Shown piece by piece: positions 44,920 through 55,100 of a DNA stretch of 64,000 nucleotides (positions are counted from its first letter, which is position 1; every line of letters begins with the position of its first letter). Source of the stretch: an uncultured Bacilli bacterium (lineage in GTDB: Bacteria; Bacillota_I; Bacilli_A; RF39; UBA660); NCBI GenBank assembly GCA_944332475.1, contig CALVKA010000001.1:372001-436000 (forward strand), read 5' to 3'. Below the pieces are notes generated by a model. It ran no database searches. It saw only the letters and a list, made by a program, of their open reading frames with translations, and had not been told where the DNA came from. A program made the translations under genes and the position numbers.

Positions 44920-45933
44920 TTAGATTCTTCTCAATTTCTTTGCGTAAGCTTTCTTTTCTTCTTGTAGTGTTTCAGGAGTAATGGTTGTATCTTCTCTCAT
45001 GATTCTTCCTTCATAGCGACTTGTTGCTGTTTGTAAATCTAAAATACTTTCCTGTATTGCTGATAGTGCATTGTTCATGGAAATTCTTTCTCCTCTTGTA
45101 GGAGATGATTCCATATTACTATTTACTAATTCTATTAGGGTTTGTGTAGAGGCTAAAAGTTCATCTGCTCCTACATTCAAACCGATAGCTGTCGTCACTT
45201 GTTGACAGGCCTTTTCTTTCGCATCTTTTTTAGATAGTATTTCTTTGTGCATCTGACATTCATCTATATTTGGTGGTAATGTAGTTGGATTAAATAACAG
45301 GCTCTTTACTGTGATGGTAGTATCTTGCAGTGGGAGAATACCTAAGTTGAAATCTCTTGAAACAATCTTATAATCCGAATTAGGACTATGGTATTTTATG
45401 ATTTCTGGATTGTAATTTGGTGTTATTTCTATATTGGCTAAATAGGTAATACTTTTATTCGAACTTAAAGAGCGATTTAGAGTGTATTGCTCTTCTTCAA
45501 ACTGGGCCGCTGAATCCATTACAATAAAGTCAATGCCTAGTCTTTCTATCTCACTTATTAGTTCCTTAATTCTATCCATTTTATCTTTGCGCATGTTCAT
45601 ATACATTGCATATTTTTTTATAGGAGAAAAACGTCTTATTGTGCCATCATTTTCAAAATGAGTTGATAAAAAGGGAGTAATTCCTCCATGACCATTCATG
45701 ATATCTAATTCTTTTTTATATTTGTTGTAAAAGCTAGTTACATCCGTTGGGACAAAGACTGGTTGTTGTCCATGAGATAGTCTATCTAATAAGCCTATTA
45801 TGTCTCTTTTTGGATGGTTTCTGTAAAGAATTGTTAATGAAGATGAAAAATCCGGAAGTACTTCATATAGCTCACCTAATATGACTAAGTCTTTTACTTT
45901 CGTTGGTCCAATGTATTAACTTGTATGATTCAT
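44920..45933 (-). pseudogene. Paralogue with in-frame TAA at codon 6
   Basis: The ATG at 45933 has a very good AGGAGAGG Shine-Dalgarno, yet the sixth codon (45918-45916) is TAA. After it the frame is open to 44920, and the sequence reads on as YIGPTKVKDLVILGELYEVL. The full 337-residue product is the same length as the paralogues at 45937-46938 and 48337-49332, and shares the same helical pattern. So this is probably a gene broken by one nonsense change (CAA to TAA is one base), or the stop is read through. The remaining frame could restart at ATG 45699. No family recognised. Confidence 0.7.
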
Positions 45934-45936
45934 ATA

Positions 45937-46938
45937 CTATCCTCTCCTATTTGGTCTATATTCTTTTTTACGAACTAGGCGTTTTATTTCATCTTTTCCT
46001 TTTTCAACTTCATCTCTTGATATTCCTGGATACGTATCTTCCAAATCTTCTATGCATGCTGAACGAGTTTGTTTTAAAACAATAGCTTTACTTCTCATTT
46101 CTGATAATGTATTTAAGAAGCGTCTTCTATCCGGGATGTTTTCTGAAACTTCAGCTAATTTTATTAAATTAGAAACCGCAGTTGAGACTTCTGTTATGTT
46201 TTTATATAATGCCAACGCAATACTTAATTCTTCTTGTTCATGTTCTTTTTGTTTTTTTTGAATCTCAGCAAACGCATTTGTTACAGAAATAGTTTCTGGC
46301 AATTGATTTTTAGGAAATGTTAGACTTGTTACTATTAATCTAGGAGGTTGTTCGAAATCTTTACCAGGTTTGGGATATAGTATAGCAACATATGGTGAGT
46401 CGATTTGATAGCATATACTATTTTCTTCTGTTGGTCGAAGTGCTTCTATATTTCTAGCATAGGCAATAAATTTATTTCCATATAGGTTCGGAGAGACGCT
46501 ATATTCTTGTAATAAACTTTGCTCTAGGTCCATTTCGATGGTTGGGAAACCCAACTCTTTGATTTTCTCTAGTGTATCTGTAATTTGAGCTTGTTGGTTT
46601 TGATGCCTTTTTAAATATTGAAAGAATGTAGTACCCTCTGAGGCTTCTTTGTGTTTTCCTGTCTCGTCATAATAGGCATCTAAGAAACTTTCTATATCTG
46701 TTGTTTGTAGAATAGTATTTATGGTTTTTTTATTTCTATTGTAGAAATTACCAATTGCATTACCTATTGGTCTATATGGTGTATCACCACTTGTTAATTC
46801 CTTTAATTCTTTTGGTACATTTCTGCCTGGTAGAGATTCTATAAGTCGTTGATAGTCTTGATCAAAGTAGTCTGTTTTATCGATTACTCTAGCCATAGCA
46901 AGCACATTATTCGTATCTAATTTTTGAATATTCTGCAT
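45937..46938 (-). CDS. Hypothetical protein, paralogue A
   Basis: The start is set at ATG 46938 (MQNIQKLDTNNVLAMARV), with AAGGA five bases before it. It has 333 residues, no signal peptide and no membrane helix. It shares with the other two paralogues a region around FYNRNKKTINTIL, a motif IKELGFPTIEMD, and a helical C-terminus. The last gene of the paralogue group overlaps its stop codon region. No family recognised. The protein is probably cytosolic; an enzyme motif is not visible. Confidence 0.7.
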   Translation of the reverse strand: MQNIQKLDTNNVLAMARVIDKTDYFDQDYQRLIESLPGRNVPKELKELTSGDTPYRPIGNAIGNFYNRNKKTINTILQTTDIESFLDAYYDETGKHKEASEGTTFFQYLKRHQNQQAQITDTLEKIKELGFPTIEMDLEQSLLQEYSVSPNLYGNKFIAYARNIEALRPTEENSICYQIDSPYVAILYPKPGKDFEQPPRLIVTSLTFPKNQLPETISVTNAFAEIQKKQKEHEQEELSIALALYKNITEVSTAVSNLIKLAEVSENIPDRRRFLNTLSEMRSKAIVLKQTRSACIEDLEDTYPGISRDEVEKGKDEIKRLVRKKEYRPNRRG

Positions 46939-47034
46939 TTTTTCCTTCTTTCTAACGTGGGAGTACATATCCCTTGTGCTTTTTATTATAGCATACTCTG
47001 ATATAAAAGCAAAAAAACTTAGAAATCTAAGTTT

Positions 47035-47700
47035 TTATTTTCTACGCGAAGTTTGTCTTAATACTTTGATAGCGGGATTGTCCATGGGGTTAAATCCAAC
47101 AGATTCTAAATAGTCTGCCCATTCTCTTTTTAAGTTATCATCGGATATATTTTTTAGGGAAGAATTGATTCCTGCTACTAAAATATGTAGTTCCAATTGT
47201 TTGATTGGGGTGGTTTCAATATCTCTTTTTGTAGTTGTTGTCATTTGTTGGTATAATGTGGTGTTTTGGGGAGATTGTGCAATATAGTCATCTTTCGTAT
47301 ATCGTCTGATATTATTTGCACCATGAATTTTATAATATAATTCTCTGGTAAATTCATAGCCTAATGTTGGATCATATACTCTATTATTCATCTCGACCCA
47401 GCCGTGACCTCCACTACTTCCGTTATTAGCATACGAGATTGATTTTAAATCTCCTCTAACAAGGAAGGAATCGGGAAAACATAAGAACATATATAGACTT
47501 TCAGCATAGCATTTCCCTACTACATTGGTCGCTAGAGCAATTTTTAATAGTAGGGATATGGGAACTCCTCCCAGATAGACATTATTCATTTGGTTGTATA
47601 TAGCTTCTGAAAATGGTTTTATTTCTCCTTTATCTATACCTTTTTTATATAATAGTTCACTTCTTAAAAAAAATAATCTTTGTGTTATTTGTGATGCCAT
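47035..47700 (-). CDS. Transglutaminase-like cysteine protein
   Basis: The protein has 221 residues. A possible catalytic triad is Cys64 (VVGKCYAESLYMF), His99 (SSGGHGWVEMNN) and Asp110 (RVYDPTLGY). This order and spacing match transglutaminase-like or papain-like folds. There is no signal peptide, so it is cytosolic, or secreted by a route I cannot see. It lies inside a run of unknown genes. Whether it is a peptidase, deamidase or cross-linking enzyme is unknown. Confidence 0.65.
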   Translation of the reverse strand: MASQITQRLFFLRSELLYKKGIDKGEIKPFSEAIYNQMNNVYLGGVPISLLLKIALATNVVGKCYAESLYMFLCFPDSFLVRGDLKSISYANNGSSGGHGWVEMNNRVYDPTLGYEFTRELYYKIHGANNIRRYTKDDYIAQSPQNTTLYQQMTTTTKRDIETTPIKQLELHILVAGINSSLKNISDDNLKREWADYLESVGFNPMDNPAIKVLRQTSRRK

Positions 47701-47764
47701 AATTAGCCTCCTTTTCTCTTGTCATTTTATTAAAAAAATCCCCGTAGGGATTTCTATGTTGTGA

Positions 47765-48226
47765 TTATCTTTTTTTTACTACTGGTTCTGATGATTCTAT
47801 CGTTACTTTTCCATTTACTATGTCTTTTAATGGAATTCTTAGTCCGTTTTCATCATTTGCGTTTAAAACTCTAGCACCTTTAACTGTGTTTTTTCTTGTT
47901 GTATATACTAAATATACTGGCCTATCAACTCTTGCTCCATTCATATCTCCTAATTCTGTATATCCATCATGAAAGTAAGCTACTGTGGTTGCATATTTTA
48001 AATTTTCAATATTTGCCTCAGCAGAAAAAAATCGGTTTTGTAATGGTGATAATAAACCTATTTGAATTTCATCACTATTTGGTAGTTGGTATAACGCTAC
48101 TATATGCTCTACCCCATATGGAGTGGATTCTGCATGGTCTTTTTCTTCTTGACTAATTGGTGTTAAAACCATAAAATCGTTTCTTATGGCAGCTGCTTCT
48201 GTATCCCAAAAATCTAGTTTTGACAT
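47765..48226 (-). CDS. Hypothetical protein
   Basis: The protein has 153 residues, predominantly beta strands, including VEHIVALYQLPNSDEIQIGL and RPVYLVYTTRKNTVKGARVL. There is no signal peptide or helix. It ends in a basic tail VVKKR. The gene stands in the middle of the cluster, 64 bp before the transglutaminase-like gene. I recognise no family. Confidence 0.6.
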   Translation of the reverse strand: MSKLDFWDTEAAAIRNDFMVLTPISQEEKDHAESTPYGVEHIVALYQLPNSDEIQIGLLSPLQNRFFSAEANIENLKYATTVAYFHDGYTELGDMNGARVDRPVYLVYTTRKNTVKGARVLNANDENGLRIPLKDIVNGKVTIESSEPVVKKR

Positions 48227-48336
48227 ATTCTATCCCCTTTCCGGTGAAGCCTATTATACTACATTTTCGAGTTGGTGTCAAAATCATTTGTTTCTTCTAT
48301 ATCTATATTTTATTTTTAACTTTTTATGCAAAAAGT

Positions 48337-49332
48337 CTAGGTGTCTAGGCTTCTAGAATTTTGCTGGTATGTTTTCATATAAACGTGTTTTTCTTCTTTT
48401 AATTTATCCGATGTAGAAGGAAATAACTCTAATACTTGTTGTTCATAAATTTCTCCATTTTGTTGTAATACGGTAATGCCACTTTTTATTTGCTGTATCG
48501 CTTGTATTAATTGAGGGGTGGTAGTTTCTTGATTTAAATTCTCTATCAAACCTTCTATAGTACTTAGATTCGTCTTTAGCCCATAGATGCTTTTATTCCA
48601 GTCAACAGCAATTCTTAAAGCATTTTCTGATTCTAAATTGGTGTTGCTTTTTCTTTTTATTAAATCGTCAAATGTATCTTCTTTACTCGTACCGTTAGGG
48701 AGAATAGATGGTGAAAATAATAAAGTGTTTACTAAAATTCTCTTTGTTTTATACGTTCCATTTTCATCTGGTATGACAATAATAATATACGGAGACGATG
48801 ATATTTCATAGTTTATTTGTTCATCACTATAGCTAGGTAGAAATTCTACTACTTTGCTATATACTATAAATAAGTTTTTAGAAAATTCCGTATCCATTTG
48901 ATATGTTCCTGAAAAGTCCCATCCTTCTTGCATCTCTATTGTGGTGAAACCTAAATCTTTTATTTTAGATGCAGTGGATAATAATTGTTCTTGATTTTCT
49001 CTATGACTTTTTATGTAATGATAAAAATATGGTAAGTTACTACGTGAGCCCATCTTACCTTCTGTATCATAATAGGTTCTTAAAAAACGGTCAATTCTGG
49101 TGTGTTCGTTTATTGAATTAATGGTGTCTCTATGTTTATCAAAAAATTCGCTTACTACTGTGTGTATGCATTTTGGATTTTTCTTACTTAATTCTCTTAA
49201 TTCTCGTAGAACTTCTTTTTTTGAAAGCTTTTCTATTAGGACTTCTAAATCTTGATTAAACGCTTCTAAATCATCTGCAATATGGCACAATAAAATTAAG
49301 TCTTTTATATGTAAAACATAAGGTTGCTTCAT
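48337..49332 (-). CDS. Hypothetical protein, paralogue B
   Basis: The start is set at ATG 49332 (MKQPYVLHIKDLILL), with AGGAG upstream. It has 331 residues and no signal peptide. The region FFDKHRDTINSI and the motif IKDLGFTTIEM match the other two paralogues, as does SPYIIIVIP. The C-terminus is helical. It is one of three copies in 4.4 kb, with little sequence identity, so the duplications are old. No family recognised. Confidence 0.7.
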   Translation of the reverse strand: MKQPYVLHIKDLILLCHIADDLEAFNQDLEVLIEKLSKKEVLRELRELSKKNPKCIHTVVSEFFDKHRDTINSINEHTRIDRFLRTYYDTEGKMGSRSNLPYFYHYIKSHRENQEQLLSTASKIKDLGFTTIEMQEGWDFSGTYQMDTEFSKNLFIVYSKVVEFLPSYSDEQINYEISSSPYIIIVIPDENGTYKTKRILVNTLLFSPSILPNGTSKEDTFDDLIKRKSNTNLESENALRIAVDWNKSIYGLKTNLSTIEGLIENLNQETTTPQLIQAIQQIKSGITVLQQNGEIYEQQVLELFPSTSDKLKEEKHVYMKTYQQNSRSLDT

Positions 49333-49574
49333 AGATGGTTCTCCTCTCATAATAAAGTCAAGTAATTCTTATACAAAACTTTATAAAATTTTTGGTTTTT
49401 TGTTTTTTCAGTGTTTTATATTTTTATTATTATATTTAAGCATAATGAAAATTGTTAACATAGGCATTTTTTTATTTTGTTAGCTTAATTATTAAATATA
49501 TAATTAAGTGGACTGTTAGCCAATGCGTTTTTCATATATGCTTATCCTTTCTAAGTTTTTATAGTTATTATTTT

Positions 49575-50600
49575 TTATTTATTCATTCCTGATTGAAAAC
49601 TTTCTTGTTCTCTTAATATTATTTCTGCTCCATTTATGAGATTTTGTTTTAGTTTTGGTGTTGTTAAGCAGTTTTCTACTAAATGATATTTCTTTTCGAT
49701 ATAGTCATTATCATTAAAGCTTATAAAAGCAGCTGATAGGTTTTGTTCTGCTTTGGTAATTAACTCATCTTGTTTTGATAGACTACCATAAAAGCGTTGA
49801 CCATTTGTTCCTTGCATGGATACAGGACGTTCCGCTAATAATTTTGCATGGCCTGCTAATATTGCTTTATCTATATCATATACCATTTCTAAATCGTCCA
49901 TTAGTTCATCAAAAGACGGATAAAGAGAGCCTGCTAGCATGTTTTCTGTATCATACTTATTTTCTAGTTTTTCTCTTCCTTTTCTATCAAATCCTAAATC
50001 TAAAATATCTGCTAGACTCATTCCAATAGTCGTTGCGAAAAGCTCTAAAATATTTCCATTTAATTGATATTCTGAAAGAAAACTATAAGTGGTATGACCT
50101 GGTTGTCCTCTTACTGTTCTTTCCGTTTTTGGAGGTAGGGCTGTTCCATTTGAAATGTGATATAAAATCTCTGCTGTATATTGTGCGGATGCTTCTGCAA
50201 AAAACAATCCATTATGACCATTGGAAAAACCGCAATGCTCTATTCCTTTTTCTTCCCAAGTTTGAAGAGCATGCGTTAATTCATGGAAGAAATATAGCTT
50301 GTTAGCGTCTTCTCCTAGCAAATTACTCATTGTTATTTTTTTGCGTTCTGTTACACCGTAAATACCACCAAGGTCTTTCTCACTTATCTCCTCTACTGTT
50401 GCTGGTAATCGTCTCGCTATTTCTAAGGCATCTAAATTGGTGCCACCAACGTCATGTAACATGGCAATAGAATCAATGTAATCTGCCATTAATATATAAT
50501 ATTTTTCAGGTATATTTCCAGTTTTGATTTGAAACAAACTTTTTATCGAGTCTACTAAACCAGATTCTAGTAATTCTTGTTTCCTTTCACTATTATTCAT
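49575..50600 (-). CDS. HELTH-motif zinc metalloprotease
   Basis: The start is set at ATG 50600 (MNNSERKQELLESGLV), giving 341 residues. Zinc motif HELTH at 106-110 with a third ligand probably Glu136 (FFAEASAQYTAE), typical of gluzincins. There is no signal peptide. The flanking regions have no known family. It is near the head of the cluster, after a 113-bp gap. A protease that cleaves a partner protein, perhaps one of the paralogues, is possible (inference). Confidence 0.75.
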   Translation of the reverse strand: MNNSERKQELLESGLVDSIKSLFQIKTGNIPEKYYILMADYIDSIAMLHDVGGTNLDALEIARRLPATVEEISEKDLGGIYGVTERKKITMSNLLGEDANKLYFFHELTHALQTWEEKGIEHCGFSNGHNGLFFAEASAQYTAEILYHISNGTALPPKTERTVRGQPGHTTYSFLSEYQLNGNILELFATTIGMSLADILDLGFDRKGREKLENKYDTENMLAGSLYPSFDELMDDLEMVYDIDKAILAGHAKLLAERPVSMQGTNGQRFYGSLSKQDELITKAEQNLSAAFISFNDNDYIEKKYHLVENCLTTPKLKQNLINGAEIILREQESFQSGMNK

Positions 50601-50712
50601 ATTTTTCCCTCTCACTTTACTATCATAAAAAATAGTTTCTATTTTTTATTCATTGTATCATATTTTTTAGACTATAAAAAGGAACTATGGTTCCTTTCCT
50701 TCATGAACTATT

Positions 50713-51366
50713 TTATGATTTTTTCTTTTGTGGAAGATCTGCTAAATTTTTTTCGATGCGACTATATCCTTTACTTAATTCTAGCTGGCCATTTAATTTT
50801 TTTATTTCTAAATCTCGTCTAATCATGTCTTTGTTGTGCTTATTAAATCCAAGGATAAATTCTTTGTCTTCTTCTCCATCTAATGAAACTATGTCGTTTA
50901 AAGAGACTGTCAACGGATCTTGCATTATTTCATCGATGGTTGTTTTTACATATTCTGAATCTACATTTTCATATAATCTATATACTCTCCAGGATGATTT
51001 TAATGCTTCTCGTGTTCTATTGTTAGACACTAATATCTCTCCTGGAAGTGTTGGATAGTCTCTTCTATCTCCATAGAAATAGTCTTCTGTTGAAATCTGT
51101 ATTCTTGTTGTTCCATTTAGCTGGGTAAAATAATATCCCGATTCATCTACTTGTACTTTTAAAATGACTGGATAAGAATCATCTAAATAAGGTTGATAGT
51201 TAAATGGATCTTTTCTTTTTGGATATAAGGTTTCATAAGAATAATGATTATCAATTCCTCCAATTATTAATGATCCGATTCTATTGGAATTTACAACGAA
51301 AAGGGTTTTGTTTTGACACATGATGTCTCTAGCGTTTTCATCTTCTCTACCTGACCATGCTGGCAT
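50713..51366 (-). CDS. Hypothetical protein, first gene of the cluster
   Basis: The protein has 217 residues, mostly beta strands in the first 150 and helical in the last 50 (DKEFILGFNKHNKDMIRRDL). It has no signal peptide. AAGGAGG precedes the ATG. It starts the run of minus-strand unknown genes next to the tRNA pair. I recognise no family. Confidence 0.6.
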   Translation of the reverse strand: MPAWSGREDENARDIMCQNKTLFVVNSNRIGSLIIGGIDNHYSYETLYPKRKDPFNYQPYLDDSYPVILKVQVDESGYYFTQLNGTTRIQISTEDYFYGDRRDYPTLPGEILVSNNRTREALKSSWRVYRLYENVDSEYVKTTIDEIMQDPLTVSLNDIVSLDGEEDKEFILGFNKHNKDMIRRDLEIKKLNGQLELSKGYSRIEKNLADLPQKKKS

Positions 51367-51577
51367 TGGTATCCCTCCTTTTTGCCTTATATTGTAGCAC
51401 TTATAATGAGGCTTTGCAAATTAGATTATATGGGTTGGGATAGTGTTTTGGGAGAAAACTATTGTATTAGGCTTAATACTATATTGAGTTTTCATTGAAT
51501 ATGAACCGTAAATTTTAGAAATTTCTTTTAGTTAGTATACATTTGCGTTCTTTTTTACTTATTTTTTTCTTTTTAGC

Positions 51578-51606
51578 TTGCATGACCGCCCGTTTTGTGT
51601 TATGAT
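51578..51606 (+). promoter_or_regulatory. Promoter of the tRNA pair
   Basis: TTGCAT (51578-51583), 17-bp spacer, TATGAT (51601-51606), with the tRNA starting about 12 nt later. Confidence 0.8.
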
Positions 51607-51617
51607 TAAAAGGCAAT

Positions 51618-51694
51618 GGACCCTTAGCTCAGTTGGTTAGAGCATCCGGCTCATAACCGGGCGGTCACTGGTTCGAGTCCAGTAGGGTCCACCA
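51618..51694 (+). tRNA. tRNA with CAU anticodon, probably tRNA-Ile2
   Basis: A full cloverleaf with CAT anticodon (GGCTCATAACC) and encoded CCA. The acceptor GGACCC and the D-arm TAGCTCAGTTGGTTAGAGCA resemble the Bacillus tRNA-Ile2, which reads AUA after TilS lysidine modification, rather than elongator tRNA-Met. The assignment relies on my recollection of those sequences. Confidence 0.9.
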
Positions 51695-51704
51695 TTATCA
51701 ATAT

Positions 51705-51788
51705 GCGGGTATGGCGGAATTGGCAGACGCGCTAGACTTAGGATCTAGTGTCTTAGACGTGCAGGTTCAACTCCTGTTACCCGCACCA
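51705..51788 (+). tRNA. tRNA-Leu(UAG)
   Basis: A class II tRNA with a long variable arm, anticodon loop CTTAGGA (anticodon TAG) and encoded CCA. It follows the CAU tRNA by ten bases in the same transcript. A decayed mobile element lies just behind it. Confidence 0.95.
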
Positions 51789-51799
51789 AAGAATAATTT

Positions 51800-51818
51800 G
51801 TTCGAAAACTATTCGAAC
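51800..51818. repeat. Inverted repeat just after tRNA-Leu
   Basis: GTTCGAA-AACTA-TTCGAAC is a perfect 7-bp inverted repeat, twelve bases after the tRNA. It may be part of a former integration site or a structural element; no matching copy is apparent in the window. Confidence 0.35.
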
Positions 51819-51827
51819 TTTTAGATA

Positions 51828-51856
51828 AAAATCAATCAGAGATGATTGATTTTTTC
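51828..51856 (+). terminator. Terminator of tRNA operon
   Basis: AAATCAATCA-GAGA-TGATTGATTT followed by TTT. It ends the two-tRNA transcript. Confidence 0.85.
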
Positions 51857-51933
51857 TTTTTATCAGAAAACTATAGGAAATAAAGAAAAAAACAAGCAAA
51901 CTTCATACTCAAACAAAAAATTTTAATACTAAG

Positions 51934-52118
51934 TCAAAAGAAATAAAAGCTATTATTAATAAATTAACCAACCTTTATCAAACAAGAACTTACTTTTATC
52001 TATTTTAAAAACTAAAATAAAAGGTTTAAAAGACACATTAGATTATTGGAAAGATAAATATTTAAAAATGTTGATTTTCTACTACAATTATATGATGAAA
52101 CTTAAAATTTCTGTATAA
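51934..52118 (+). pseudogene. Decayed fragment resembling the C-terminus of a Mob/Pre relaxase
   Basis: Two short frames in adjacent reading frames follow one another: 51934-52008 (SKEIKAIINKLTNL) and 52011-52118 (KIKGLKDTLDYWKDKYLKM). The second strongly recalls the C-terminal coiled-coil of plasmid recombination (Mob/Pre) proteins, which often end in a YWKDK-type motif. The frame shift and lack of a start codon show it is a relic. It fills most of the 368-bp gap between tRNA-Leu and the adhesin gene. Confidence 0.45.
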
Positions 52119-52119
52119 C

Positions 52120-52150
52120 AAAAAAAAGCTCATTCAAATAATGAATGAGC
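52120..52150 (-). terminator. Terminator of the adhesin gene
   Basis: GCTCATTCA / TGAATGAGC with a 5-nt loop and a run of Ts on the minus strand, directly after the stop codon. Confidence 0.85.
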
Positions 52151-52156
52151 ATTATA

Positions 52157-55100
52157 TTAGGCGTTTCTTAATCTTTTTCTTATAATAAGATAACCAAACA
52201 TCATTGTATTTAATATTCCTGTTAGTAAAATTATGCTAATGTCGTCAGAAGTTTCTGGATTTTCAAATACTTCGTCTGTTGGTGGTACCTCTACTTTAGT
52301 AATTACCTCGTTAGAAGGTACTTCTTCTCCATCATTACCTAAAACTAAAGCTATATTTCCAATAGAAATGTCTTCTGTTACATTTTCACTTACTTTTACC
52401 GTAAGAATAAATGTCTTCTTATCTCCAGCAATTAAAGAATTAATATCATAAGTTACTGTATGAGTACTTGGATCATAAACTCCTCCAGCGCTAGAAATAA
52501 ATTCTAAGTTTTCATTTAACTTATCAACTACAACAATATTTTCTGCATCTACATCACCGTCATTAGATACTGTGATTGTATAAGTTAAGATTTCTCCTGG
52601 CCTTACTTGTTTTTTATCTACTGTTTTGGTTACAGATATAATTTCATGATTATTAACGATTGTAAATGTATCACTACTATATGTTGTCTCGTAACCTGCA
52701 ATTTTTGATATTTCTGAAAGCGTATATTTAATTAACTCTCCATTAAAATATTTATCTAATCCGTTAATTTGCTCCCTCCAGTTATTATCATTGCTTAAAT
52801 AGATTGTTCTTATTACTTCTCCATTTGCAAGTAAATTAACCGCAATATAATCAGAACGAAGATTGTCTTTGTTGTTCATATCATTCCATACTTTTTCTGC
52901 TGTTACAGAAGTTTGTTCTGGTGTATGAACATTAGTAACAGTAAAGGTACCATCTTGATCTTCTCCATATATGACACTATATCCAGTTGGTACATCTTTT
53001 TCTCTAACTGTATATGTAATCTTTTCTCCATTTTGATATACTGGAACATTTTCAAAGCTTCCAGACCAATTATCTTTTGTTAATGGAATTTCATCCACTA
53101 CTTCACCATTAGCTAGTAAAAGTATTACTACTTCATTTGGTCTAATACCATCTTGATTATTATAATCATCCCAGATTTTTTCTACTTGAATAGTAGTAGT
53201 TTCTGGAGTATGTGTATTAGTAATTGTAAATGTATCATCACTATAGGTTGTATGGTATCCTGCTACCTCACTAACTTCTTCTACTGTATATCTAGCTAGT
53301 TCTCCATCTTTATATTTTGGTAAGTGAGTAAAGTGGTATGTCCAAGCATTAGAATCAGATAATGTAATCTCACTACCATAAGCTACACCATTTTGATATA
53401 GTTGAACTCTAATATTATTTGGTCTAATACCATCTTGGTTACCATTGTCATCCCATACTTTAGTTACAGTTTTTTCTATTCTTTCAATATTTCTTTCGTT
53501 CGTAATGATAAAGGTATCTCCATCTTTACTATAAGAAACATTATAGGTGTCTGGTACATCTACTTCTTTTACTTCATACTCAACCTTTTGACCATTTTTA
53601 TTTACGGCTACATCATGGAAAGTACCTTTCCAATTATTTCTTGCATCTAAGGTTATAGTATCTACTACTTCTTGTGAACCTTTTTCATGTAATTCTACAG
53701 TAATAGAATTTGGTCTAAATCCCTCTAAATTATTTTCATCTAACCAAACTTTTTGTACTGGAATATCCATAGTATCCGCATAGTGAGTATTAATGATTTT
53801 AAATGAATCATCCTCATACTTTACAGTATATCCATTAGGAACATTTACTTCTTCTACCGTATATTTTATCTCTTCTCCTGCTTGATTTTTATCAAGATTT
53901 TCAAAAGTATATGTCCATTGATTACTTTCACTTAACTGTACTGGAGAACCTGTTTTCGTACCATTTGCATAAAGCTGTACTTCAATATATTCAGGTCTAA
54001 TACCATCTTGATTGTTACTATCATTCCATTCTTTAACAACTGTTTTAGAAGTTAATTCTGGAGTGTAAGAGTTTGTTAATGTAATGGTATTATCACTTGT
54101 AACATTAGAAGAAAGTGTATAACCTTCAATTGGATTTTCAGTAACTGTATACTCTATTTCTTTTCCAGAATCATATTTTGGAAGATTTGTAAATGAAGTT
54201 TTCCAGTTGTCTTCTGCCGTAATCACTCTTGTGCTCTCGGATTCACCATTTGCATATAACGTAATAGTAATTTGATCTGGACGAACTCCATCTTGGTTAT
54301 TTTTATCATCCCATTTTTTCTCTACATTTATTTCTGTAGTCTCTGGAGTATGGGTATTTACAATTGTCATCAAATCTGTTCCATCTTCTCCATAAGAAGA
54401 AGTATAACCTGGAACATCAGTTGTTTCAACGATTGAATAATCAATTGCTTCTCCATTCTCGTTTCTTTCTAGATCTGAGAAGGTATGTCTCCAGTTATTT
54501 TCAGCATTTAGCGTTGCTTTCTTACCTGTTGCTTTACCATTGGCATATAATTCAACTTCAATGCTAGTTGGACGAATTCCATCTTGATTATTATTATCAT
54601 CCCACTCTTTAACTGCTGTCTTAGCAATCTTTTCTGTTGTGTGAGTATTTATAATTCTGAAGTTTCCTGACGAAGTAGTAGTAACTTCACTAGTATATCC
54701 TTCAATATTACTTACTTCTTCTACCGTATAATCAATTGGTTTTCCATTAGCATTTTTATCAAGATTTTCAAAAGTATATCTCCAATTATTACTTTCACTT
54801 AAAGTAACTGGTGTTCCTTCTGGAGTCCCATTAGCGTATAATTGAACGCTTACAGATGTAGGACGAATTCCATCTTGATCATTGTTATCATGCCATATTT
54901 TTTCTACAGTTTTATTAATAGTTTCTACTTCATGTGTATTGATAATAGTAAGTTGATCCTCACTATATGTTGTTTCATAACCATCTATTTGAGTTAATTC
55001 TCTTACTGTATAAGAAATTTCTTGATTGTTTGTATACTTTTGTAAATTTTCAAAAGTATATTGCCAACCATTTTCTTCTGTTAACGTTGCCTTCTTACCA

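Noticed and set aside
51800-51818. Inverted repeat as a certain attachment site
   Set aside because: No second copy or direct repeat of the tRNA 3' end is visible in the window, so it was kept only as a possible feature.
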